Of a stretch of DNA of 64,000 bases, positions 16,248 through 24,522 are shown piece after piece. Position 1 is the stretch's first letter; each line of letters begins with the position of its first letter. The notes beneath the pieces are model-generated. The model was not told the origin of the DNA. It did no database searches and saw only the letters and a program-made list of their open reading frames with translations. Both the position numbers and the translations under genes were made by a program. Origin of the DNA: Halomarina salina (GTDB lineage Archaea > Halobacteriota > Halobacteria > Halobacteriales > Haloarculaceae); assembly GCF_023074835.1 (NCBI RefSeq), contig NZ_JALLGW010000001.1:1426001-1490000 (forward strand), written 5' to 3'.

Positions 16248-17066
16248 CTACGTGTCAGCGTCGATTGCCTCCCGAAGCGCCTTTGGATGGAACCGATTCA
16301 AGCGGGTCGCTTCGCTCCAATATGATTCGAAGAGTGTCTCTGCCCACGCACGTGCTGTCGGTGTGTCGATATCGATAAACGCCTGGGGGACTCCCGAATC
16401 TTGGTCGCGAATCCCGATGCCGATACAGGAGTCGAAGAGAACGAGTCCGAATGGGAGAGAATCGTGCAACCGCATCCGTAGGTAGTCGCTCGCGCAGAGT
16501 TCGACGCACTTCCGCGGGTAGTTCTCCATGATGTCCAACGCGATGTCGGGTTGCTCGATGACGTCTGTCACCAACCCGTCGAGCACTCGGCCGTGGATCT
16601 CATCCATATACGTCGGGGCAACGGCATACGAATCGAACATGCGTAGCGTCTCGGTCTCTTCGACCAGTGAGACGAACCGAGCCAGCGGGCCGAATGGGTC
16701 ACCGCGCTCTGCTGTCGTAACCGTCGCGTCCGAGAATTCCTCGATGGGGCACTCAGGTTGGACGCTGGACACGACCTCGAACAGTGGGGCGAGTCGGTGA
16801 GCGGTCTGCATCTCCGCTTCGAACGTTGCAACGATCTCTGCGACTACCTTGCCGAACTCGGTGAGTTCGTACTCCCCATCGACTCGCTCGATGAGGCCCC
16901 TCTCGGCAAGTGTGGTGGTGTTCCGATGGGCGGTCGATTTCGAGATGTCGAGTCGGTGCTCCAGGGTTCGTCGGTCGAGGGCCCCCTCACGCAGGGCCGA
17001 GATCATCGATGCTCGCTTGATGACCTCGACCCGGAGATCGGAACCGTCCGGGAGATCTCGTACCAT
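16248..17066 (-). CDS. Winged-helix regulator with FilR1-type C-terminal domain
   Basis: About 272 residues. The N-terminus is a winged helix (ALREGALDRRTLEHRLDISKSTAHRNTTTLAERGLIERVDGEYELTEFG in outline), and the remainder resembles the middle domain of methanogenesis regulator FilR1 (PF08350), common in haloarchaeal regulators. Such proteins probably bind a small ligand with the C-terminal domain. The frame extends seven codons further to 17087; MVRDLPDGSDL at 17066 is the more typical start. No neighbour clearly points to its target. Confidence 0.8.
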   Translation of the reverse strand: MVRDLPDGSDLRVEVIKRASMISALREGALDRRTLEHRLDISKSTAHRNTTTLAERGLIERVDGEYELTEFGKVVAEIVATFEAEMQTAHRLAPLFEVVSSVQPECPIEEFSDATVTTAERGDPFGPLARFVSLVEETETLRMFDSYAVAPTYMDEIHGRVLDGLVTDVIEQPDIALDIMENYPRKCVELCASDYLRMRLHDSLPFGLVLFDSCIGIGIRDQDSGVPQAFIDIDTPTARAWAETLFESYWSEATRLNRFHPKALREAIDADT

Positions 17067-17087
17067 AGACGTGGTTGTTGGTAACAC

Positions 17088-17467
17088 TATACAATAATTT
17101 CTACAGCCAGTGGTCCGACTTCTGACGAAGGTTCCAGCATCCCGTTCGGCTATATTTCGACAGGACAGATATCTTAACGCCCCGTACCAAACAAAAATGG
17201 CAACCAGTGAACTGGGTTGTCTTCAGGCCGATCGCGGTGACTCGGCTGGTAGATTCGTTCCGCGAGTCTAACACCGACGCTCCTACCAGATTGCGTGCAT
17301 ATCGTCCCCTGACCTGCTGAATATAGAGGGTGTATCCAGCACGGGTACGTACGGCGCCACCTGTTGAGGGAACCTCATAGCAACCGGCAAATCGGCCGGC
17401 AAATGGAGTCGTCTTGACCGCTGAGCAGAGACGGTACATTCGGTGGTAGAGTCGCTCGGTCGGGTAT
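17088..17467. other. Intergenic region with one dyad element
   Basis: No gene is supported. It contains a dispersed dyad copy at 17248-17272 (described separately). Confidence 0.35.
17248..17272 (+). repeat. Dispersed dyad element, copy 1
   Basis: GGTAGAT, an 11-nt spacer ending CCGCGA, and GTCTAAC. The flank (TCGCGGTGACTC) is shared with the copy at 18294. Five of seven arm positions can pair. Confidence 0.4.
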
Positions 17468-18091
17468 TTACTCGTCCGTGACGATGACTGCACCGCGCAT
17501 CCCGAACTCGTTGTAGACCTCTCCTCCGATGCCGTTCACCTTACGGGGTGCTCCGTGAGGCGTGCAGTAGTAGAGGTAGTTGCCCGGCTCGTCGAAAATG
17601 TGAGAGAAGTCCGGGAGGACGGGGCCACCTGGGGAGGCAGTTCCTCCCGGGTAACGGTATCCACTGTTGAACAGTCCGTCCAACGAAACCACGTCGTGAG
17701 GAATCGGAATCGGGTACTCTGGCCACACCCAAGTGACGGTCGTCCCAGGGGTGACCTTGATGGCCATCGGGTTGAACGCGACTGGCGCCACTTCCATCTC
17801 TTCGAATCCTTCGATTGGTATTTCGACGTTCGTTATCGCACCGCTGAGCACTTCGACAGTGTCCTGCTCGGTCATATCGACGACCCCGTCAGCCCAGATA
17901 GGCGAGGGCTTATACAGGGCTTTCTCGTTCAGGAAGGCCCCGATTCCGTTCCCGTTGCCGAAGTTGTTGCCCTTCCGCTCGGGCTTGTCTGCAAGCGCGG
18001 TACCGACGCCAACAGTCGTGAGCAGCGAGAAGGCCCCTGCGGTCTTCAGTACGTTACGGCGACTGATAGTTGGAAATTTTGATTGCTGCAT
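17468..18091 (-). CDS. Halocyanin-like blue copper protein, Tat-exported
   Basis: A 207-residue cupredoxin. A twin-arginine signal (SRRNVLKTAGAFSLLTTVGVG) opens the protein. The C-terminal half carries the type 1 copper site: His in IPHDVVS, then Cys and His in YYCTPHG, and Met in NEFGMRG close to the end. Before this is TPGTTVTWVWPE, the usual cupredoxin strand. It should carry electrons at the outer face of the membrane. The insert between the signal and the cupredoxin domain is longer than in minimal halocyanins. Confidence 0.88.
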   Translation of the reverse strand: MQQSKFPTISRRNVLKTAGAFSLLTTVGVGTALADKPERKGNNFGNGNGIGAFLNEKALYKPSPIWADGVVDMTEQDTVEVLSGAITNVEIPIEGFEEMEVAPVAFNPMAIKVTPGTTVTWVWPEYPIPIPHDVVSLDGLFNSGYRYPGGTASPGGPVLPDFSHIFDEPGNYLYYCTPHGAPRKVNGIGGEVYNEFGMRGAVIVTDE

Positions 18092-18212
18092 AATGTACGA
18101 CTTCGAATGTAGTCACGCCCCAGTAGTATGCTGACCATATGAATGTATATGTGACAACACTTAGCGCAGCACTGTTATCACCACCGAACTTGGAGGGGTT
18201 GGCCACTCCACT

Positions 18213-18318
18213 GATGGACTCACGCTCTCTGTCTAACAATAGCGGCAACCGATGCGACCGGTTTCTTTCGCGGTGAGTCGCGGTGACTCAGTTGTTAGAC
18301 GTGTGCTGCGAGTGTAAC
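18213..18318. repeat. Pair of dyad elements in inverted orientation (copies 2 and 3)
   Basis: Copy 2 (18213-18237) is GATGGAC, an 11-nt spacer containing CACGCTCT, and GTCTAAC. Copy 3 (18294-18318) is GTTAGAC, an 11-nt spacer and GTGTAAC, with six of seven arm positions pairing. They face each other between the divergent halocyanin and lipoprotein genes, so the pair might be the two ends of a small mobile element or paired binding sites. Confidence 0.45.
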
Positions 18319-18380
18319 AGTTGTATCTCTTCTAATTTCACAGAAAGCTTATCGCTCGAACGTTTCTGTTCACCGATATA

Positions 18381-19235
18381 ATGGTCCGTTCACGGTCCCG
18401 GCGTCGTGCCCTCTTCGCGTGTGGAACGGCGCTCACAGCGCTCGCGGGCTGTGTGACAGACTCGCGCTCCACTCCTGAGACCGCTGAGCCGAGCCCCACT
18501 CCTGAGACAGCCACTCCGCAATATGACGTGCCAGTTCAGAACCTCCTCATCACGCCATCGCTGGTCGTGGCCGGTGACGACTCGATTGGTGTGGAAGGAG
18601 CCCCCTCCGAGCAGTTCGTCGTGGTCGACGTATCGGACAGAGGACTAGCATCGTCGGAGGACCAGTCGTCACCCAGCGACTCGACGTACCGCCTCGTCAC
18701 TGGGTCGGCGACGTACGACCCGGTCGTCAACGGTCAGCCCGGTCGTATCGACGGGTATAGTGGGGCCTTCTGGCCACAGGTCTACGAGGGTCTCAGGAAC
18801 CAGCCGGTCGTCTTCGCCGTCCCGAAGCCGCTCGACGCCAGTTCGGTGTCGTTTCACTGGCAGGGTGGCGACTACGCGTTCGGGGACCAGCTAGTCCAGT
18901 GCCTCACCCGACCGCCGACGGCATTCACTGTTCGTGAGTTCTCCGCCCCGGACACGGTCGCTGATGGAAGGGAGATAACCGCGATGCTCGTCGTGGAGAA
19001 TACGGGAGACCACGACGGGACCTTTGTGGGGGCGCTCAACCGCATCGGGCCGGAAGTCGCGTACACCCCGGTCACAGGCATCTGGCTGGACATCACGGCG
19101 GGAGAACAAAAGACATGGACGTACTCGTACACGCCGACACCGTCGCCGAACGTCGAAGACCCACGAATGCAGTACGTTCTGGAAGTTCGTGACGGGCGAG
19201 AGGACCTCAATATCGACATCTCCCGAGATTCGTAA
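18381..19235 (+). CDS. Secreted lipoprotein
   Basis: A 284-residue protein with a basic N-terminus (RSRSRRRALFACG) and a lipobox (LAGC, Cys at about 23), so it should be lipid-anchored outside. A Thr/Pro-rich linker (TPETAEPSPTPETATP) leads to two beta-rich domains; the second (VADGREITAMLVVENTGDHDG) resembles CARDB/NEW3-like adhesion modules. A promoter-like TATA lies about 15-25 nt before the ATG. The role is unknown. Confidence 0.75.
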   Translation: MVRSRSRRRALFACGTALTALAGCVTDSRSTPETAEPSPTPETATPQYDVPVQNLLITPSLVVAGDDSIGVEGAPSEQFVVVDVSDRGLASSEDQSSPSDSTYRLVTGSATYDPVVNGQPGRIDGYSGAFWPQVYEGLRNQPVVFAVPKPLDASSVSFHWQGGDYAFGDQLVQCLTRPPTAFTVREFSAPDTVADGREITAMLVVENTGDHDGTFVGALNRIGPEVAYTPVTGIWLDITAGEQKTWTYSYTPTPSPNVEDPRMQYVLEVRDGREDLNIDISRDS

Positions 19236-19256
19236 CACTCACGCTCTGCGTCTCTC
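19232..19256 (-). repeat. Dispersed dyad element, copy 4 (degenerate)
   Basis: On the minus strand: GAGAGAC, spacer GCAGAGCGTGA, GTGTTAC. The core AGAGCGTG is kept but the arms pair poorly. It overlaps the stop codon of the lipoprotein gene. Confidence 0.35.
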
Positions 19257-19601
19257 GAACGGGCCGAGTGAGCGATGCGTGCCGCGTGTGTATCAGTGTA
19301 GTAGAGCCGTTCGATTCTACGAGTCAGTATCCGGTGGAGTAGCAGTAGGCCATATATCTAAACAAGAGCGAAGTTCAGAATATAATTAACATTTGGCATT
19401 CTATGGGTCAGCACTTGCACCTACCACCAGTCCTCCTCGATACCGTCCTACACGACACTGACCATCACCCAGTTCTGATCCGCCAACAACGTATTCACAC
19501 TATCCAATATCCGATTCACTCATTTCATGTGGTTAAGACAACATATAAGCCGCTGCCCAGAGTACAGTAACGGCGGACGTACGGACCGCAACGAAGAGGA
19601 G
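19257..19601. other. Intergenic region, AT-rich
   Basis: No gene is supported. AT-rich stretches near 19350-19395 and 19535-19550 may contain the promoter of the next gene. Confidence 0.3.
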
Positions 19602-20303
19602 ATGAGTACCACAACGCAGGAACCAGGATCATCAGCGAACCCACCCGGGCCCACTACAACTGGAGGGACGGAGGATGGAACATCGCTCGCTCGATTGTAC
19701 CTACTCTCTGGACTAACTATCATCGGTGTCGTCGCACTCCTCATTGGAGTCGCCATCTTCGTGCAGATGACGGGCATCGTCTCATTTGCTCCCACCATCA
19801 GCATTGGTGACCTCTTCACCGGGCTGTCACTGATTGCAGGCGCCATCATCGCACGAGCGGAATATCGACGTGCAAAGAAGGCAGCTCAAATCGGCCATAC
19901 AACTGACCTCCTGACAGAACTCTCGACGAACGATAGCCTGTTCGAATCACTGACAGCTGTCTACCACATGGACGGCGCTGCCGTCGCCGCCGCATTCAAA
20001 CACGATAGTCTCGACCAGTCACAACTGGAACACATCGTTCGCGTCTTCAATTACTACAATTTCGTCGCCAACTCTTGTTCGGCTGGATACGCCAACAGAG
20101 ACTCGATATTTACCCTCCGTGGTGAGGCCATGTGGCAAACCTACACCAATTACTATGAGTTCATCACCGAGGTGCGTAACCAAAGGGATGATCAGACGGT
20201 TTGGTGTGAGTTCACCGCGCTCGCGGAAGCGTACGGCCGAAAAAAAGGAAAGTCCCTTCCTGCCCCATCACCCAGTAATGACTCACTCCCATCTCCGATC
20301 TAA
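19602..20303 (+). CDS. DUF4760-like membrane protein
   Basis: A 233-residue protein. After a disordered Thr/Pro/Gly-rich N-terminus there are two membrane helices (about 32-56 and 65-85: LYLLSGLTIIGVVALLIGVAIFV and IGDLFTGLSLIAGAIIARA). A cytoplasmic helical domain of about 130 residues follows with LEHIVRVFNYYNFVANSC and AMWQTYTNYYEFI segments, as in DUF4760 proteins. Function unknown; relatives occur in mobile and defence-rich regions. I chose the ATG at 19602 (preceded by GAGGAG); the upstream extension is basic and atypical. Confidence 0.6.
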   Translation: MSTTTQEPGSSANPPGPTTTGGTEDGTSLARLYLLSGLTIIGVVALLIGVAIFVQMTGIVSFAPTISIGDLFTGLSLIAGAIIARAEYRRAKKAAQIGHTTDLLTELSTNDSLFESLTAVYHMDGAAVAAAFKHDSLDQSQLEHIVRVFNYYNFVANSCSAGYANRDSIFTLRGEAMWQTYTNYYEFITEVRNQRDDQTVWCEFTALAEAYGRKKGKSLPAPSPSNDSLPSPI

Positions 20304-20640
20304 CCACCGCCGCAGTGACCGAACCACACGCTCACACCGTACCGATTCCCCCGATCCACACTGCTAGTGACGATCACCTCCGTTCTTCTCTCCGAACCCA
20401 CCAGAACGAACTGAACCACGCCCACCCCCGGTCGCCCCCCTTAATCTCACTAACAATCACGCCCTAGCCGCCACAATTATATTGGACCTTCATCACATCC
20501 GTGACTCCCCACGACCCCCACAACCCCTGAAACACCAGATAACGCCCCATTAAGCCCGTCTCTGCAATGTTTAAGGCGGAGATACTCTTCAACAAGTGAA
20601 AGTTAGGAATTTAGGATAGACTTATATTCTCCCAGTCATA
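20304..20640. other. Intergenic region, C-rich then AT-rich
   Basis: No gene is supported. The first part has C-rich runs (20415-20445). A TATA-like ACTTATATTC lies at about 20628-20638 and would start the pilin transcript around 20660. Confidence 0.4.
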
Positions 20641-20659
20641 CAGGTGTAATTGAAGCGAA

Positions 20660-20813
20660 CCCGACGCTCAGGACAACGGTGACACAACGCCCGGTGGGAT
20701 GACCCACCGCGGCGATACTCGCCGCGCATCCGCGCACTCCGAGCCACTGCTGTGGCTCACGTGGAGGTGTGGCAGCCCGACTCCGAGCAAAAGTTCGCGA
20801 CAGGTACGACAAC
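20660..20813 (+). ncRNA. Hairpin-rich 5' leader of the pilin pair
   Basis: Three perfect stem-loops follow one another: GGTGGG-ATGA-CCCACC (20693-20708), GCGGCG-ATACT-CGCCGC (20709-20725) and GAGCCAC-TGCT-GTGGCTC (20741-20758). They lie between a TATA-like element and the ATG of the first pilin. Haloarchaeal genes are often leaderless, so a leader of about 150 nt with this much structure suggests a regulatory RNA or processing signal. It matches no RNA family I recognise. Confidence 0.55.
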
Positions 20814-21284
20814 ATGATTCAGAAACTCAAAGCGCGGTTCGACGCAGACGATAGGGCAGTCAGTCCTGTCATTGGTGTGATTTTGATGGTTGCTATTACT
20901 GTGATTCTGGCAGCCGTCATTGCTTCAATGACGCTCGGGCTTGGGAACTCTGTGAGCAACACTGCCCCTAACGCCCAAATGTCTGCAGAATACGACGGAA
21001 CTGAACTCACGATAGAACACAAAGGCGGAGAGAAGCTGAAATCGGGGGAGACCGAAATCGTCGTTGACGCAGACACTGAAGAGACCTTTGGCCCCGATGG
21101 AAGTGCTGAAGTAGGCGTTGGTGACTCCATTACTATCACTGCAGGGACTGCTGGAGCTAACTGGCAGGGAACTACGGTTGCAAGCTCAACTTCCGTTGCC
21201 ATCAGTAGCGACCAGACGATATCGGTCACAGTAATCGACACAGAGAGCAACCAAATTATCTACGAAACTGAGATTGATGTCTGA
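20814..21284 (+). CDS. Type IV pilin-like protein 1
   Basis: A 156-residue class III pilin. The signal and conserved hydrophobic helix read DDRAVSPVIGVILMVAITVILAAVIASMTLG, with processing expected just before the hydrophobic H-domain. The rest is acidic, beta-rich and lacks cysteine. It should be processed by the archaeal prepilin peptidase and assembled into an adhesion pilus. The ATG at 20814 is used because it gives the standard short, basic N-terminus (MIQKLKARF). Its stop touches the ATG of the second pilin, so the two are one operon. Confidence 0.88.
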   Translation: MIQKLKARFDADDRAVSPVIGVILMVAITVILAAVIASMTLGLGNSVSNTAPNAQMSAEYDGTELTIEHKGGEKLKSGETEIVVDADTEETFGPDGSAEVGVGDSITITAGTAGANWQGTTVASSTSVAISSDQTISVTVIDTESNQIIYETEIDV

Positions 21285-21884
21285 ATGATTCAAAAGATAA
21301 TCGGACAGTACAAGACCGAAGATAGGGCCGTGAGCCCTGTCATTGGTGTGATTTTGATGGTGGCTATTACAGTGATCCTGGCTGCCGTCATAGCATCAAT
21401 GACGCTCGGCCTTGGGAACTCGGTGGGCAGTACAGCGCCAAGTGTGCAGATGGACGCAAATGTAGATGCTGGTGACGGTGTCTACGACGACGACGACTCT
21501 GACGGAACCGATGACCAGAGTGCAACAATTACTTTGGAACACAAGGGTGGAGAAAGTCTAGATTCGGATAGAACGGAGGTCGTCGTTGAAGCAAATGGCG
21601 AACGATGGGTGTTGACAGGAGACGGAAGCTCTCAACTCTCTGTTGGTGACAGCTCTACCTTAATGATGGTGTCCAAACTTGACACTGTACCTACGCCTAG
21701 TGAGTATTCAACTGAACTCTCACCAGGTGGGAGTTGGCTTGGTTCTGCATCCGCTTCAGTAGATGCTAATCCCATAGATTCGCCATCTGATGTCCCGGAG
21801 ATCGCCTCAGGAGACACTGTCTTAATCAAGGTCATTGACACCGGAAGTGACCAAATCGTTTATGAGACAGAGATAGACGCGTAA
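21285..21884 (+). CDS. Type IV pilin-like protein 2
   Basis: A 199-residue paralogue of the gene directly upstream (TGA followed at once by ATG). The N-terminal region, EDRAVSPVIGVILMVAITVILAAVIASMTLGLGNSVG, is almost identical to pilin 1, in DNA as well as protein, while the exposed part diverges and is longer, with a DDDDSDGTDDQ insert. Both proteins end in a similar SDQIVYETEID tail. This indicates tandem duplication with the surface part under diversifying change, or repeated conversion of the 5' ends. Confidence 0.88.
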   Translation: MIQKIIGQYKTEDRAVSPVIGVILMVAITVILAAVIASMTLGLGNSVGSTAPSVQMDANVDAGDGVYDDDDSDGTDDQSATITLEHKGGESLDSDRTEVVVEANGERWVLTGDGSSQLSVGDSSTLMMVSKLDTVPTPSEYSTELSPGGSWLGSASASVDANPIDSPSDVPEIASGDTVLIKVIDTGSDQIVYETEIDA

Positions 21885-22012
21885 GCAGTTCCATCTGAAC
21901 GAATTTCTCGATTCGTTCTTATCTTGCCATAGCGGGCACTTCCCCACGATGCTGCCCTACCGTGGCTCTCATTTTTCGAACGCTAGCTAACGAGCGACAG
22001 CCCTGTAGAGGG

Positions 22013-23017
22013 CTACCGACTCATCCTGTTCTCCCACTGGACGTGGCAGGACCGACAGAGCGATACGAGGTTCTCCAACTGATTCGCCGTCCCGAGTGAG
22101 TCGAACGTCCGCACCTTCTGCAGATGGTGGACATCCAACCCTTGGCCGTACTGAACGCGATGCTCGTGGTCGGTCATCTCGCAGTTTTCGTCCTGGCACA
22201 CCCAGTCGTCGCGCTCGAGTGCTTTGAGACGCTGAGTAGCCCAGTTGACGCCGTATTCGACGGTTCCCTCAACCGTGCCGTGTTCTTTATTAATGCTGAG
22301 GCCCGCCGCCTCGACTGCTTCGTTGTGCGACCCGAAAGCACGGATGTATGGCCAGATGGAGTACTCCCCGAGTTCGTTCACTTGGTCGAAGGTGGGAGTG
22401 CGACCCAACTCCGTGGCGAGTTCACGCAGCGCTCTCAAGAGGTTCTCGTCGGAAGTGGCCTGACTCCGCCCTGCATTGGGGTCCAGCCCCGCCGCTTCCA
22501 GTGCAGTGCCCCATGTTCCGAACTCCCGATAGTAGGGCCTATGGCAGTACTCACCACTCTGGTTCATCTCCTCCTGTGAGGGTGGTCGACCCACATCTTC
22601 GGCTAACTCAACGAGCGCAGAGAGCAACGCTTCCCGTCCAATCTTCCGCGTCGTCTCGGTCCGTTGTTGCAACCCTGCGGCCTTCCGCGCTGCGGGCCAC
22701 GACCCGAACCGTCGATGATACGCTGAGGCCGAAAACCTGCCATGCTCGTCCATATCGGCCATACGCGGCACCCTTTCAACCTCTTCAGCAACCCTGCGCA
22801 ACTCCTCTATCAACTCCTCCTCTGGAACCGTATTCCGGTGATTGGGACCCATCCCAGCCGCTTTTAGAGCATCGTTCCAACTCCCAAACTTCGTATAATA
22901 CGGCTGACCCGAATATCGACCCTGTTCGTTCATCTGCGTGCGCGTGGGCGTTCCACCGACCTCTTCAGCCAACTCACACAACGCTTCGATCAACTCGTCT
23001 GCAGAAATCCCGGACAT
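22013..23017 (-). CDS. HNH endonuclease with four homing-endonuclease-associated repeats
   Basis: A 334-residue protein made of four repeats of about 57 residues, each with a pattern like LxxALxELAEExGxxPTxxxMNExGxYSxxPYYxxFGSWxxALxAAG (starting near residues 5, 66, 128 and 190), followed by an HNH domain. The HNH part shows LDVHHLQKVRTFD, an Asn in NLVSLC and a CRSCHVQW tail. The repeats are the homing-endonuclease-associated type (PF18780) and probably read DNA; HNH would cut it. The start ATG overlaps the TAA of a short leader ORF (TAATG at 23019-23015), so the gene appears translationally coupled. Confidence 0.88.
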   Translation of the reverse strand: MSGISADELIEALCELAEEVGGTPTRTQMNEQGRYSGQPYYTKFGSWNDALKAAGMGPNHRNTVPEEELIEELRRVAEEVERVPRMADMDEHGRFSASAYHRRFGSWPAARKAAGLQQRTETTRKIGREALLSALVELAEDVGRPPSQEEMNQSGEYCHRPYYREFGTWGTALEAAGLDPNAGRSQATSDENLLRALRELATELGRTPTFDQVNELGEYSIWPYIRAFGSHNEAVEAAGLSINKEHGTVEGTVEYGVNWATQRLKALERDDWVCQDENCEMTDHEHRVQYGQGLDVHHLQKVRTFDSLGTANQLENLVSLCRSCHVQWENRMSR

Positions 23018-23133
23018 TACCGAGTGTCTCCCTGTCCTATTATTTCAACCTGCGACTCGACTGCGCCCTGGGGCCGTTCTACCGTGTTGTTGTGTTGCTG
23101 TGCTCCCTGCTTACTGGTGTGCAATTCGGGCAC
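23017..23133 (-). CDS. Leader ORF (38 aa) coupled to the HNH gene
   Basis: GTG-started ORF of 38 codons, beginning with residues VPELHTSKQGAQQ. Its TAA overlaps the HNH gene's ATG. The same DNA (about 87% identical over roughly 110 bp) stands in front of the VapBC-type operon at 29.7 kb, where it opens a longer ORF also coupled to the next gene. Most differences between the two change the amino acid, so selection on the peptide itself looks weak. Confidence 0.4.
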   Translation of the reverse strand: MPELHTSKQGAQQHNNTVERPQGAVESQVEIIGQGDTR

Positions 23134-23160
23134 GCCCTGTCGTGCCCGACGATAAACTCG
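23022..23160 (-). repeat. Shared promoter/leader module, copy A
   Basis: About 140 bp almost matching 29611-29750. On the minus strand it has a TATA box GTTTATC (23157-23151), then an inverted repeat GGGCACG-N6-CGTGCCC (23128-23147) where transcription should start, then a leader ORF. Its position at the front of the HNH gene suggests a mobile or duplicated control region. Confidence 0.65.
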
Positions 23161-23170
23161 GGGAGTGAGC

Positions 23171-23579
23171 AGTTGGTGACGAGAGTGAGCTGAGCGGGTT
23201 CGTTGAATACTCGACGTCTCACTCGCTGGTAGACATCAACTGTTACATCAACATCCAGCAAGTGGTGGTTTGGTCAACACCACTACAAGCGAAGTACCCG
23301 AATATGTGAAACAGATGTTATATACTCGACCGCCGTAATTCATACTGAACACAACGGTTAGAAGACGCAGCTCACGTGGAGGGTATATCTAGAACGTTGG
23401 AGCGTCCTAGCAAACCCCAAGACGTACCTTCGATTGGTGAGCCCGGGAGTGCTGTCATCACTACTCCGGTCGAATCACCCCCCCGCCGTTGTGTGGTCTA
23501 CAGTTGACCATTCTCTAGGAGAGTGGGACTGTACTGGGCTGCGTTTTCCTCGTTCCTATTGATGAGCATTAGCTGGTAG
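23171..23579. other. Intergenic region
   Basis: No gene is supported on either strand. The DNA becomes AT-richer near 23300-23350, with stretches such as TTATATACTCG. Confidence 0.3.
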
Positions 23580-24488
23580 TTAGTAGCCGACGTTCACCGT
23601 TCCCAATGCATCAGCGATGTTCGGGTACTCATCGGTCACGTTTTCGATGACCTGGTCTCGTTTATCAGCAGCCACGGCGGAATACTCGGAGGGTGTCTCT
23701 GGACATACCCCACCTTCCGACCATGCGACAAATCGGTCCCGAGGAAATTCTCCGCATGTGTTTCGAATCGTGGTCGGGCTATAAGGAATTTTATCATAGA
23801 AGCCTTTTCTCGCATTACTCCACTGGTCGTGATTGCGAGTACCCCGGAGAGTAATATCAAGGCGGATTGTCTCCACCTCGCTACCATCTCTCTGATCAAT
23901 TTCATATTCGATTTTCGCAAGCCGATGTGAGAGGAGGGTCGCAAGCAACGCTGTTGGATAGTACGAATCGAGCTGTACGCAGTTCGTCATTGCAAATTCC
24001 TGGTTGAGGCCGCTCAGTGCTCTATAGACATGAACAGCAGTACTTTCATTACCACTGTCCATGATAATTGCGTCACTCTCAGCAGAGAGGTCTGAGACGA
24101 GCAGTGCCGACTGAATCGCTCGTATCTTAACTTCGTTAACGGTCTGTGGCTTATGAGTCTCGAATCTGAATGCCTGAATATGATCTTCAAGATTGGGGAA
24201 ACGCTCTCTCAGAATCCTTACCAGCTCAATATAGTATTCTGGGTTATGTGAGTCGAAGTGCCCCTTGTTATTCATATTGAAGAAGCGTAGTTCGGGGGGC
24301 TCCCCGCCAACATTCAATTTCGCTTCAATCATTGCGTCAAATATCTCTAGCTCTTCTTCCCGAGTTGCCTTGACCCCTACAGACACAAAGACTCTGCTGT
24401 CGGTCGCTTCTTCTGGATGAGAGCTTTGAGCCAACATGATCGAGGTGTCAGTATTGAATCTTCCATCTGGACTCTCAAACGACTCCAT
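23580..24488 (-). CDS. Unrecognised protein, second gene of an AT-rich operon
   Basis: A 302-residue soluble protein without signal or membrane helix. Visible features are an early strand (SRVFVSVGVKAT) followed by a long helix, an ELRFFNMNN strand, a central hydrophobic strand with acidic end (DAIIMDSGNES), and a YYPTALLATLLSHRLAKIEYEI helix-strand unit. The alternation of strands with acidic residues recalls RNase H-like folds such as DUF3800, but I cannot confirm it. The gene is much more AT-rich than its surroundings, follows the coiled-coil gene by 34 bp on the same strand, and is probably co-transcribed and acquired with it. Confidence 0.6.
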   Translation of the reverse strand: MESFESPDGRFNTDTSIMLAQSSHPEEATDSRVFVSVGVKATREEELEIFDAMIEAKLNVGGEPPELRFFNMNNKGHFDSHNPEYYIELVRILRERFPNLEDHIQAFRFETHKPQTVNEVKIRAIQSALLVSDLSAESDAIIMDSGNESTAVHVYRALSGLNQEFAMTNCVQLDSYYPTALLATLLSHRLAKIEYEIDQRDGSEVETIRLDITLRGTRNHDQWSNARKGFYDKIPYSPTTIRNTCGEFPRDRFVAWSEGGVCPETPSEYSAVAADKRDQVIENVTDEYPNIADALGTVNVGY

Positions 24489-24522
24489 GAGATATTGTAG
24501 TCTTGTCTGAATATCTTTTTAA

